Of a stretch of DNA of 64,000 nt, positions 22,627 to 32,069 are shown one piece after another. The notes below the pieces were generated by a model. That model worked only from the letters and a program-made list of their open reading frames with translations, was not told where the DNA came from and did no database searches. The first letter of the stretch is position 1. The number at the start of each line of letters is the position of its first letter. Origin of the DNA: Marsupella aquatica (taxonomy: Eukaryota > Marchantiophyta); the NCBI GenBank assembly GCA_973895155.1, contig OZ316893.1, forward strand, positions 24,056,001-24,120,000, read 5' to 3'. Position numbers and translations under genes: made by a program.

Positions 22627-24116
22627 TCTACATATATAACACTGGATCCCGCCAAAAGTTGTCAATTGTCCCGTTACAAAATGAGATTTGGTGGGAACAT
22701 TGGCTCACCATTGGATTTATGTTATCCTTTATTCCCACCTTTGATCAGTTACAAATGAGTGTAACCAAAGCAAACAAGACAATAAGGTACCTAGGTGGTA
22801 ACTAGGTGATAATGAAATGAGTGTAACCAAAGCAAACAAGACAATAAGGTACCTAGGTGGTAACTAGGTGATAATAATTGTGAGTGAACACCTAGCAGGT
22901 ACCACAACATAATTTTTTGTCACATATGAATATTTAATAGTCTATGCAATCATTAGATGCGAAAGTAGTTTGTGTTATTGGAAGGAAACAGATGTATAAT
23001 TAGAAATACTCTCCAGCTAAATGGATTTAGATAATTTTGAGCAATATATTTATTAGTGGGAAGGGAATTTTGCAGTTTTGTTTTTTTTTCTTTCTCAAAA
23101 AGCTAAAATTTGATTTTTCCTTTTAATGTATCTTTGATGTACTGATAGGGGGAAAGGAGTGTCTCCCATATAATACCCTATTCTACCAAGAAGATGAAAT
23201 AGTTCTTTTCTAAACTCATCATAAAATGGGAATCAATCTTAGACCTTTATCAAAACATTGTTTTTTACACTCTGAGATCTATCCATACACACCATTTCAA
23301 ATAAATGTCTACCCTAACTACAATTTAGCCTGTCTGCACCTACCCAAGATAATAACTTAACTTTAAATAATCAACTGTATTTATATTTAGAAAAATGGGG
23401 ATAAATTTTTAATTTTTTTAAATGGAATGTAAATAAAGCACAGAAAATGCTTATTTCTCTACAAATTGAAAACTTTAATTTAAAAAACACATTTTTTTCT
23501 GTCACTCGGTTAGACTCTATGATGCGGTGGTCGCTATCCCGCTTCTCCAATTTTTATGTGCAACACGAGTTACAGAACACAACCACAACAATTGTATGGC
23601 CAGAATTGCACCAATACCAACAACTACATGGCAAAGCTCTTTTATATGTCTCCTTAACATCTTTTTTCACTTGCAGATATTTTTCTAATCTTTACATATG
23701 TATTGCTTTTCAGCATCTTTTTCTCATTTCACCATTTTTCTCACATTCACATCTTTACCTCACCATGACATTTTTTCTTCACTTGACATATTTTCTCCCC
23801 TTGACATCTGTTTCTCTCCTCCACATCTTCTCTCACCTTGACATCTTTATCTCACTGCCACATCTTTCCCTCTTGCTCAACATTTCTTTCGCCCAACAAC
23901 TTTTCTTCACCTCGACTTCTTTTTCTCTCATCGACATATTTTTTCATCTCAACACCCTTTCCTCACCTCAACATGTTTTTTTCACCTCAACTTCTTTTTC
24001 TCTCCTCAACTTCCTTTTTTCTCATCGACATCTTTTTTCATCATAACATCTTTTTTCATCATAACATCTTTTCTTTACCTCAACATCTTTTGTGCAACGC
24101 ACAGGCATGGGGCTAG
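22627..24116 (+). mobile_element. Non-autonomous Helitron, 1490 bp
   Basis: Starts TCTACATATATAACACTGG and ends GGGGCTAG. The last part has the Helitron hairpin TGTGC-AAC-GCACA (24091-24103), nine bases before the CTAG end. It lies exactly between A (22626) and T (24117), the AT target of Helitrons, with no target duplication. Removing it restores the RT reading context K-WVYK across the junction. No Rep/helicase gene is present. Inside are a 62-bp tandem duplication (22753-22814 and 22815-22876) and a long pyrimidine-rich degenerate repeat of TTTTTCTCACCTCAACATC type (about 23680-24090). Confidence 0.85.
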
Positions 24117-24958
24117 TGGGTCTATAAAAGAAAACCCATCAGTCCCACTCATGCTCGTCTCAAGGCCTGGCTTGTTGCTCGTGGGGACTATCAACGGCAT
24201 GACATAATTGATTTCTTTGACTCAAGGCCTGGCTTGTTGCTCGTGGGGACTATCAACGGCATGACATAATTGATTTCTTTGACTCAAGGCCTGGCTTGTT
24301 GCTCGTGGGGACTATCAACGGCATGACATAATTGATTTCTTTGACTCAAGGCCTGGCTTGTTGCTCGTGGGGACTATCAACGGCATGACATAATTGATTT
24401 CCTTGACTCAAGGCCTGGCTTGTTGCTCGTGGGGACTATCAACGGCATGACATAATTGATTTCTTTGACACTTTTGCTCCAGTTATTAAGTGGTCTACTT
24501 TACGGGTCATGACTGCTGTTGCTGCCTCCCAGGTTTGGACCATTTTCCACATGGATGTGGACACTGCCTTTCTCAATTGCAAGTTGACTGAATGTATATA
24601 TCTGAAATAGCCTCCTAGATTTATTATTCCCGGTACTGAGCACTTAGTTAGCCAGCTCAATAATTCTCTATATGGTTTGAAACAATCCTCCTGAGCCTGG
24701 TATGAGACTTTGGATGCGGTCTCACATGATCTAGGCTGGCAACGCAGTTCATGGGACAACAATCTCTATTATTATAAGGATGATGCTTCCATCACATTCA
24801 TTCTTACTCACGTGGATGATTTTTTTATTACTAGCAATAGTGTGTACAAGATTGCTGAGCTCAAGGCTGCCCTCCAAGCTAAATCGAGAGCTAAATTCAG
24901 TATCAAGGACCTAGGCCCTGTTCGCAAGTATCTAGGCATTGAATTTGAGACTTCAGAG
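24117..24958 (+). pseudogene. Copia-2 reverse transcriptase core
   Basis: After the Helitron the frame resumes with WVYKRKP, ARLKAWLVARGDYQRHDI, FDTFAPVIKWSTLRVMTAVAA, MDVDTAFLNCKL, LNNSLYGLKQSS, an HVDDFFI version of the YVDD catalytic motif, and KDLGPVRKYLGIEFETSEG. It contains two stop codons (near 24608 and 24692) and the five-fold 62-bp duplication, so it is inactive. Confidence 0.9.
24159..24468 (+). repeat. Five-copy 62-bp tandem duplication within RT
   Basis: Units start at 24159, 24221, 24283, 24345 and 24407, each beginning CTCAAGGCCTGGCTTGTTGC. I see one difference among them (CCTT for CTTT in the fourth). The unit is an RT segment (LKAWLVARG...IIDFF). As 62 is not a multiple of three, the copies fall in alternating frames. 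Confidence 0.95.
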
Positions 24959-25258
24959 GGGTCATTGTAGTGTGCGAGTAAACAGTAGAAATTTTCCTCG
25001 CATGAGCAAAAAGTTTACTCACATGACCCCTAATTTTTCTATATGCAATTGTCTCGCTAACAGTAAACTGCTTGATAACATCTATTTTGGGGACTCCTCT
25101 TTTTGCTAGCGATCTCGCTAGTCATCTGGAGTCATAAAAAACACACACAAAATAGAAAAGGCAGCAAAAAGCAAAATAAATTTAAAACCACAAGGGTCTC
25201 GCTAACAATACTCCCTTCGCTAACAAAACTCCTGTTTGCTCGCATTATAGAATACCTC
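24959..25258. mobile_element. 300-bp Mutator-like MITE
   Basis: Flanked by a perfect 9-bp direct repeat ACTTCAGAG (24950-24958 and 25259-25267), the duplication length of Mutator-like elements. The ends are imperfect inverted repeats of about 27 bp, sharing TGCGAG(T/C)AAACAG at equal distance from each end. It splits the RT frame between IEFETSE and HGITMH. It is AT-rich, has no reading frame, and contains several CTCGCTA motifs in both orientations. Confidence 0.85.
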
Positions 25259-25267
25259 ACTTCAGAG

Positions 25268-26062
25268 CATGGCATCACCATGCATTAGAAAAGCTATTGT
25301 CTTGAAATGCTAGAGGAATTTAAAATGTTAGATTGTACAAGTGCTTTTACTCCTCTTTCCCCTGGATTGACTCTTTCAGCAGATTCCTCAGCCCCTGATG
25401 CTGATCTAGAGCTCTATTGTCGGATGGTTGGAAAGCTCATTTATCTTACCAACACTAGACCTGACATTGCTTTTGCTGTCAGCATGGTTAGTAGATTCAT
25501 GCAGCATCCCAAACTTCATCATCTACAAGCTACTCAACATATTTTCCTATACATCTGCAAGCACACTATTGACTTTGGTATTCTGCACACTCAAAAATTG
25601 AATCTTGGTTCCAGCCCAGTTGCCTGGAACTTTAAAAGACAGGCTACCACATCAAGATCTTCCACTGAGTCCGAATATTTGTCTTTGTCCTCTGGTGCCC
25701 AAGAAGTGGTATATATTCATCGTCTTTTACAGGAATTGGACATTTTACCGTCTGCCGCTGTACCACTTCAATGCACGGATCATGATATTTTATCCGCTCT
25801 TCCTAGTTCTGCTCTTACTGTTCATTGTGATAATCAAGGAGCCATCAAACTAGCTAAGAATCCTGTTTTTCATGCTAGGACTAAACATATTGAAGTTCAT
25901 CATCATTTTATTCGAGAACAAGTCTTGGAAGGGGAGATTACACTGCAATACATATCGACTGATCACCAGCCAACAGATATTTTAACCAAGGCTCTATCCC
26001 GGTTCAAATTTGAACAACATTGCACTGCTATTGGTATTAGAGATTTATCTTCATATAGATAA
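25268..26062 (+). pseudogene. Copia-2 RT end and RNase H
   Basis: HGITMH, a stop, then an open frame from 25307: MLEEFKMLDCTSAFTPL, YCRMVGKLIYLTNTRPDIAF, SSTESEYLSLSSGAQEV, LTVHCDNQGAIKLAKNPVFH, KHIEVHHHFIREQV and DHQPTDILTKALS. The segment between HTQKLNL and GSSPVAWNFKRQ is shorter than in the family and lacks the GYSDADWAG block, so one catalytic aspartate of RNase H is gone. It ends at 26062. Confidence 0.9.
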
Positions 26063-26191
26063 TTTTGACTTTACAAATAGACAACTTACATAGAATATTG
26101 TCAAATCATTCTTCTGTACATTTGTCTCTTAGTTCCTTTTTGCGTTGACCATTATATATTAGTCACTCCTCTGCTGATTCTATAACAGCTT

Positions 26192-26216
26192 AAGGAGTGA
26201 GGGGGGGGGGGGGGGG
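26192..26216 (+). promoter_or_regulatory. Copia-2 polypurine tract with long G run
   Basis: AAGGAGTGA followed by about 16-17 G immediately before the right LTR, the site for plus-strand priming. The G run is unusually long and may be miscounted by sequencing. Confidence 0.8.
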
Positions 26217-26432
26217 TGTTGGAATTCTACTTAGAATTATACTCTCTATGCAAACTGTATAAAATTGGTTACAAGCTATGTTATGTTCTTGTGTTAGTTT
26301 CTTGATTGGCATCTAGCCCCGTGGGTGCCACTTGCTGAGTATTGCCAGCAAGCTATTTAATGCGGGCCCACCCTGTGTTCATTGTCTTTTATTCATGATT
26401 CAGTAAAAAGGTGTCCACGACCCTTTTCTTCA

Positions 26433-26534
26433 ATGTTGACATTTCCAGAATCTTACTAGCAATAGATATCCAAGTCATGCAAGTTATTGAATAGGAACAG
26501 AAAGTCACAAGGACTATGTTGACATTCCAGAATC
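26433..26534. repeat. Host tandem repeat, second unit and start of third
   Basis: ATGTT target duplication of Copia-2, then ACATTTCCAGAATCTTACT and ATAGATATCCAAGTCATGCA again. CACAAGGACTATGTT is at 26507. The third unit is cut by the LINE after TTCCAGAATC (26525-26534). Confidence 0.85.
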
Positions 26535-29500
26535 TTTTTTTTGCCTCGAAAAAACTCAATGAATTCCATTCAAAAAGCCAGAATACAGAAAGGGGGGCCC
26601 AAGAAGGCAACCACCCGGAAGGACCAGAGGTCAAGGTGCCGGGGCCGGTGAAGCCGGAACCGAGTAAGAAGCCACGCCTCAAAAAAGGCAGCCAAACAAG
26701 AAATTTGGAAACTACTACAGGAGCAGCACACTCCCAAAGACCGGCCAGTGAACAGGGACCGGCGAGGTACCGAACAGTGGGTCCGTGAAAGAAAAACAAT
26801 CAGTCTACCAGTAGTGCAGCTTCAAAACCCAAAGAATCCGTTGATTCATGGAGGACGCGGAGGAACAGGTTGAACCTGAAGTGTGTCTTCATGAATTTGC
26901 CATAAGCCATCCCATGCACCAAAATCCCGGGCCAGGTCCAGTCGTGCATCGGTGATGGTGGTCTTCCCTGACCGAATCCTGGCCCTATGTCTGGCCCAGT
27001 CACGTTTGAGGTAAATGCCAAGGCGTTGCCAGGCCTTCCTGATGACTCCGTGAGGATTTGGTCGTGTATGCTCAATAAAGTGTGTGCATCGGTCCTTCCA
27101 AATATTCCAGCAAATAATAGCCCTGAGAAGATGCCAGAGCTTTGTTGGAATGTCCCATGTATCTGGAAGTTCAGCCCCAACAAAAATGTGGACTAGTAGG
27201 AGGAGGATCCGTCCTGCTCCGTGAGAGAACGCGCATTGTTGAAGAATGGATTGCACCCAAGTCCATATGCCCTGAGACACAGCACACTCCCAAATGCAAT
27301 GAACGATGTCTTCGTGTTGGTTCAAACCGCATCTAGTGCACCATGTACTAGGATCAGTGGGTGGGAGACGAGGAAACCTCCAATGCTGTGTCGCCGGGAT
27401 GCGGTAAAGCAGTTGCCATAGGTAGCAGCTTTCCCGAGCAGCACGAAAGGGGAGCCAGGTGCGTGTCCATAATGTTCCAGGGTCAGGGGTCCAGTTCAAT
27501 CGAATTGCCCATTTGTGCAGGGCCTTGTGGAGGATACTAGGGGATCTCCCCTGGATTACCCGTAAATGAGCAGTGGATGTATCCAGGAACGGAAGGCCAT
27601 CCTTCCACTCGTGCTGGAGCAAGGGTGCCAGAAGGCCGACGGGCCTCCCGATGCGAAGCATGAGGACTGCAGCAGCACTCGACTTCCTAACCAAAACCCT
27701 GTGCAGGAGTGCCTCCGGTGGTGGTGCAAAAGTGGCCATCTTGTGTAGACAGTTGTTGATGACTTGGAAGGTCCGTTTTGGTGCTGAGGTAGCCTGGGCG
27801 AATTGCCATTGGGTCGTAATGAGTTGCCTCGTGGTAGAGAACTCCCAGATGTACAGGTTGCCATTCGGAAGCCATGCTTCCATGAAAATAGGGAGTACGC
27901 CACTAGGCTCATGGTGCAATTCCGGAACACTCTCTATCATCTTCTGGTAAGCGCAAGCACAATTCCGGGGTAATAATGCACTAGGCCCGTCCTCCCACCT
28001 CAGGAAGTGTCCCTGTGCATCCAGGACATCCTACATCAAATGAAAACCTGCCCTCCTAATTTTACGTTGTGGATTGCTGTGGCACTTCGCCCCACTGGAG
28101 TTGATGTGGTTGAGATGAGGTCGCCAGAGAGGGAGGTGCCTCCAACCTTCTAAGTGTCCCGGAGGTGTGGGCCTCAAATGTTTCTTGACGACATTCCATG
28201 CAGTGCAGACATTGATCCAGACTTGTGAGCCCTCCCGAGGGAGAGTATGGCAGTGAGAGAATGCCCACGTGAAGTCGTCAGCTCCCCATTTTTGCAAAGA
28301 GAGTTTCCTAATCTCAAATTGAAGGAGTCGTCGGAGGGGGTGATCTCCTTCCGCCAAAGCCCAAATTATGAAACTCCCAGCCAAAGCTCTGAATTGTGTC
28401 ACCAAGGAGATCAATCCGAGTCCCACGTGACTCTTGGGCTTGATGATAGTAGCAAAATCAACCCTGGCCCGAGCCTTAGTGTTCTGCCCTGCCCATACAA
28501 AGGCGGTAATCTTCTTTTGCAAGTTATCTAGCGTGCTAAGCTGCCCCGCCCATATGGGAAGAGAGAACCACAGAGTGCTCAGAACCAAGTGATTGGCCAC
28601 AGTGACCCGGGCGATCAGCGAGCCAGAGGTCTTACGAACTTGATCCAATCTAGATTCCAGCTTTTCAGATAGATAATGGACCATTTGATGTTCCGAAATG
28701 TGCTGCGCAATAGGAATCCCAAGGAGCTTAGTGGCATTGTGTTCATCTTCCCACCTCCAGGGTAGCCGCCTGAATTCAATTGGGATCCTCCGTGGGGAAA
28801 TGTATGCAGCCTTGGTTTTTTCCCAGGCACAGAAAAGGCCGGAAGCCTTGCCGAAGAGGTCTAGAACCAGCCTGCTTCTATCGAGAAATTGTGTCTCGGC
28901 CCGAATCAAAAGAGCTAAGTCGTCAGCAAACAAATTATGAACATTGTGTACCCCCAGGTGTGGGATGTCGACCCCCTGAATGGAGCCCCTGCTGACTTCT
29001 CTGCTTAAGATGTTGCTAAGGGAGTCGATCGCGATAAGAAAAAGTAGAGGAGACAATGGACACCCCTGTCTCACCGAGCGGGCAAGGTTAAAAGGTGAGG
29101 CCATCCTCCCATTAAGTAGCACTGCCGAAGATGCAGAGGCATGGGTGGCACTCAGAAATCGTGTGAGTAGGCCGTTGAACCCCGTCTTCTCCAAGATTGA
29201 CAGCAGGAAATGCCATTCAAGCTTGTCGAAGGCCTTGATGATGTCCAGCTTCAGTAGTATGTAATCCAAACCGGATGCCTTAGCATGGTGCAACGTTTCG
29301 TTTAGAAGCATAAGAGAATGGTGGATGTTGCGCCCCGGGAGGAAGGCAAATTGCTGAGGCGAGATGAAAAGCTGTAAAATTGGAATAAGCCGCATCTGGA
29401 ACGCTTTAGCTCCGATCTTATGGGCTACATTCAACAACGTAATGGGGCGCTTATTGGTGAGGGATCTTTGGTTGTCTTTCTTTGGGAGGAGGACAATGAG

Positions 29501-30600
29501 GCCCTGGGTGATCTCGGGAGAGAAGTTCTCCTCAGCTAGGCCAAGCAAAAGTGCTCTGTGAAGCGATGGGCCCACCGTGTGCCAATTTGCCACGAAGAAT
29601 TCGACGGGGACCCCGTCTGGGCCAGGGCACCTATTGATTGCCAGCGCAGTTGCTGCTTTCCCAAGTTCTTCCACCGTGAGGGGTGCATTGAGAAGATTCT
29701 GATCCTCCAACGGGATGCGCCTAGATTGTAACTCGAGGACCTGAGACACTTGTTCCCAGTTGAATCCAGCTGATTGTCCGAGGATGCCTTGGAAGAAGTT
29801 GGTAGCAGTGGCAGCCAGATCTTCCCACCCACTGACGATTTGTTCCTCGGGGGTAAATAGATGGGTGATCTCCTTATTCATGGCCAGCCCCCGAAAGCTC
29901 CTAAAGAAGAGTTTGGAGCATTTATCTCCCTCGCCAATCCACCTAGATTGCAGGATAAAGTCCATCCATCGAACCTGTTCTTCTTCAAATTCATGGAGGA
30001 GGGTCTCCGCATCCTTGAGGGACCTCTGGTACACTGAATCCATTGGGTCTCTCTCCAATTGGAATTGAGCAAGGGCCAAGTTGTGACGGAGCAAAGATTC
30101 CTTCTGCCTTCTCTCAATAGCTTTCCTCTTACCCCAGCATCGGTCGATCTTCCGGGCCTTTTTAAGACACCGAATGAGAATGACATCCGCCTTCATGCCC
30201 CTGGCAGTACAAATTTCCTCCTCCTGCTCCCACATTAGTGAGATACGGTCTTGAAAGGCACAAATTCGTTGGTGACCGGCATTCATTCGATGCAGAGATG
30301 GTCTCTTGATGAGGCCCGTGGGTGTGAGCTGGGCAATAACCGGGGCATGATCTGATAATGTGATGCCGGGTAAGATGGTGGATGCAACATCAAATTTCTC
30401 CCTAGAAGCTCCCCTGGAGATATAAATGCGGTCGAGCCTTCTCAGAACCCGATCGCTATCAGCTTGTACATGTTGCATGCCTGGGACATGTCGAAAGCTT
30501 CTCTTATTATCCCAACTGAATCTCAGGTGCCCTGGATGCTCCTGGAAAGTATCAACCAGGTGCAAGCGTCGCTTAAGGTGGCGCCATGCCCGTCCTTCGC
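26535..30600 (-). mobile_element. 5'-truncated L1-like LINE, 4066 bp
   Basis: Lies on the minus strand with a short poly-A tail (poly-T at 26535-26542) at its 3' end. It is flanked by a 10-bp target duplication TTCCAGAATC (26525-26534 and 30601-30610). The 5' end is truncated inside the endonuclease, the usual product of incomplete target-primed reverse transcription. No ORF1 is present. It is inserted in the third unit of the host tandem repeat. Confidence 0.9.
26846..30600 (-). pseudogene. LINE ORF2 fragment: endonuclease end, RT, zinc finger
   Basis: One minus-strand frame runs from the truncation point to the stop at 26846, broken only by a TAG at 28031-28033. Domains in order: C-terminal end of the apurinic-type endonuclease (RLDRIYISRG, LSDHAPVIAQL); a basic coiled linker; RT with GPDGVPVEFF, RPITLLNVAHK, QQFAFLPGRNIHHSL, LKLDIIKAFDKLEW, VRQGCPLSPLLF and the catalytic FADD near 28920; then a zf-RVT region with CTRCGLNQHEDIVHCIWEC and WNIWKDRC. 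It has no start codon of its own and lacks the endonuclease catalytic half, so it is dead despite the nearly clean frame. Confidence 0.9.
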
Positions 30601-30700
30601 TTCCAGAATCTTACTCGCAATAGATATCCAAGTCATGCAAGTTATTGAACAGGCAGAAGCAGCGAAGAGGAAGGCAGACACCACATTGCAAACCAAAAGC
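30601..30700. repeat. Host tandem repeat, remainder of third unit
   Basis: TTCCAGAATC target duplication, then ATAGATATCCAAGTCATGCA and a GCAGCGAAGAG...CCACATTGCAAAC end that matches the first unit. It then passes into unique sequence. Confidence 0.8.
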
Positions 30701-32069
30701 CCGGGGAACTGGTACAAAATGAACAATCCCAATCCCAATCTGTGCTCGTTGTTTGCTCACACACAGGCGATAGTCGTCTGCAATCTACAAGCAAAAACGT
30801 TTTGCAAGCAGTTGTTCTGTAAACGTCTACAATCGACAAGCAATTGTTCTGCAAGCACACATTCTCAATCTTGATCATTGTGTGCAGTCTATGAGCAAAA
30901 ACGAGATCGTCTGCAATCTACAAGCAAAAATGAGAGTAAATTTAGTCAATCCCGTTCCTGGTGACATGATGAATGTGAAATCCGAAATGTCCCTGTGAAA
31001 ATGTATGAGTGAAAAGTGAAAGTAAATGTTAAGAGTAAATCCAAGTAATTGAAAAGCGGGCATGGGCAGCGGCAGCATTCAGAGAAAAAGTGTGGCCTGA
31101 AAAAGTGACATCAGCCAAAATGTTAAAAAGGAGAGGCCAGGTGGCTTCCGGTAGGCAATGGGGGAGAACCTATGCAGTATACAGGGATTTGTCTCTGTGA
31201 ATGTAGCAACGTTTATCAACAAAGGTCACACCAATGCAAGCTACTGTACACTAGCAACACTCAACTCTCGAAGAAATTTCCTTGATGAAGACCTTACGAA
31301 ACAAAGAAGCACAATTATTGAGTGCTCTGGTTATCAATAAAAGAAAGAGACTAAACTTAGTAAAACAAGAGCCAAACAAAGTGTAACCAAAAACAGAGGA
31401 AAAAGTCCAGGCAGGACCCTATTAAACCAAAGAAGTAAAGGTATCATGAACTACACTACAATCTAAGGCTCATCTGTTTCGGGAAGTTTCACCACAAAAG
31501 TGGGTTGCCCTGAGTGTTAGGGACGCTTGAAGAAACGAGGGATCACTGCATGTTTACGTTCTTTCCAGTGGGTTTTGAATCTCAAACCTTAAATTACTCA
31601 ACACGGCTATAGGGGCCAGGATTGTTTCCACACTATGAGTAGAATTCAACATATTAATTTATTACATAAATATCTGCTAAATGATTCTGATGACGAACTA
31701 GGTGATTTGTTTCACCCTGCCTTGGCGGGACTCTGGCATGCACATAGATTCGTTTTTCATCGCCCCCTTCGCACACATTGCTCCTTTTAGTCCTGTATCT
31801 CCAGTGTTCTTTCATCATAGCTTTGTTGTATTGCACGAGGTTAAAATTACGCACGTACTGCTTCCATCAGCAGCTGCAGCTTTTCCGGTCACGAGTAACA
31901 TGCACATTCCATTCTCCAAGCTATACACACTCTCCAGGACTCGAACACTTTGCAATCACAAGTGGTATGCATTTCCTTTTTTGTGGCCTGATGCTACGAA
32001 ACCTCACAAATCTCATTTTCACTCAAGGGCTTGTGGACGGGAACGGGATCTACAACTTCAACAGGCATT
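30701..32069. other. Intergenic region upstream of the P450 gene
   Basis: No gene recognised. Contains a short direct repeat GTCGTCTGCAATCTACAAGC (30774 and 30907 regions) and the inverted relative of the Copia-1 flank at 31060-31200. The P450 promoter and 5' leader must lie in the right part. Confidence 0.45.
31060..31200 (-). repeat. Inverted copy of the sequence next to Copia-1
   Basis: Read on the minus strand it gives ATTCACAGAGACAAATCC, GGTTCTCCCCCA, TGCCTAC, AACATTTTGGCTGA, GTCACTTTTTCAGGCC and GCTGCCCATGCCC, in the same order and spacing as 18718-18862 on the plus strand. A roughly 20-bp insertion interrupts it. Confidence 0.75.

Larger units (their letters stand above)
19456..26432 (+). 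mobile_element. Copia-2: Ty1/copia LTR retrotransposon with nested insertions
   Basis: Left LTR 19456-19680 (225 bp) and right LTR 26217-26432 (216 bp) start TGTTGGAATTCTACTTAG and end CTTTTCTTCA. They are about 93-95% identical apart from small indels. A perfect 5-bp target duplication ATGTT lies at 19451-19455 and 26433-26437. The primer-binding site TGGTATCAGAGC (initiator tRNA-Met type) follows the left LTR. A G-rich polypurine tract (26192-26216) precedes the right LTR. The order gag, protease, integrase, RT, RNase H is that of Copia. Frameshifts, stops, a Helitron, a tandem duplication and a MITE make it non-autonomous. Confidence 0.95.

Noticed and set aside
23447-24046. 199-codon Phe/Leu/Ser-rich frame
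   Set aside because: It lies entirely in the pyrimidine-rich repeat of the Helitron and looks like a membrane protein only because of composition.
24159-24468. CRISPR-like array
   Set aside because: The five units are contiguous without spacers and derive from the RT gene. The context is a plant nuclear genome.
26516-30874. Plus-strand frames opposite the LINE
   Set aside because: They are shadows of the clear minus-strand ORF2.
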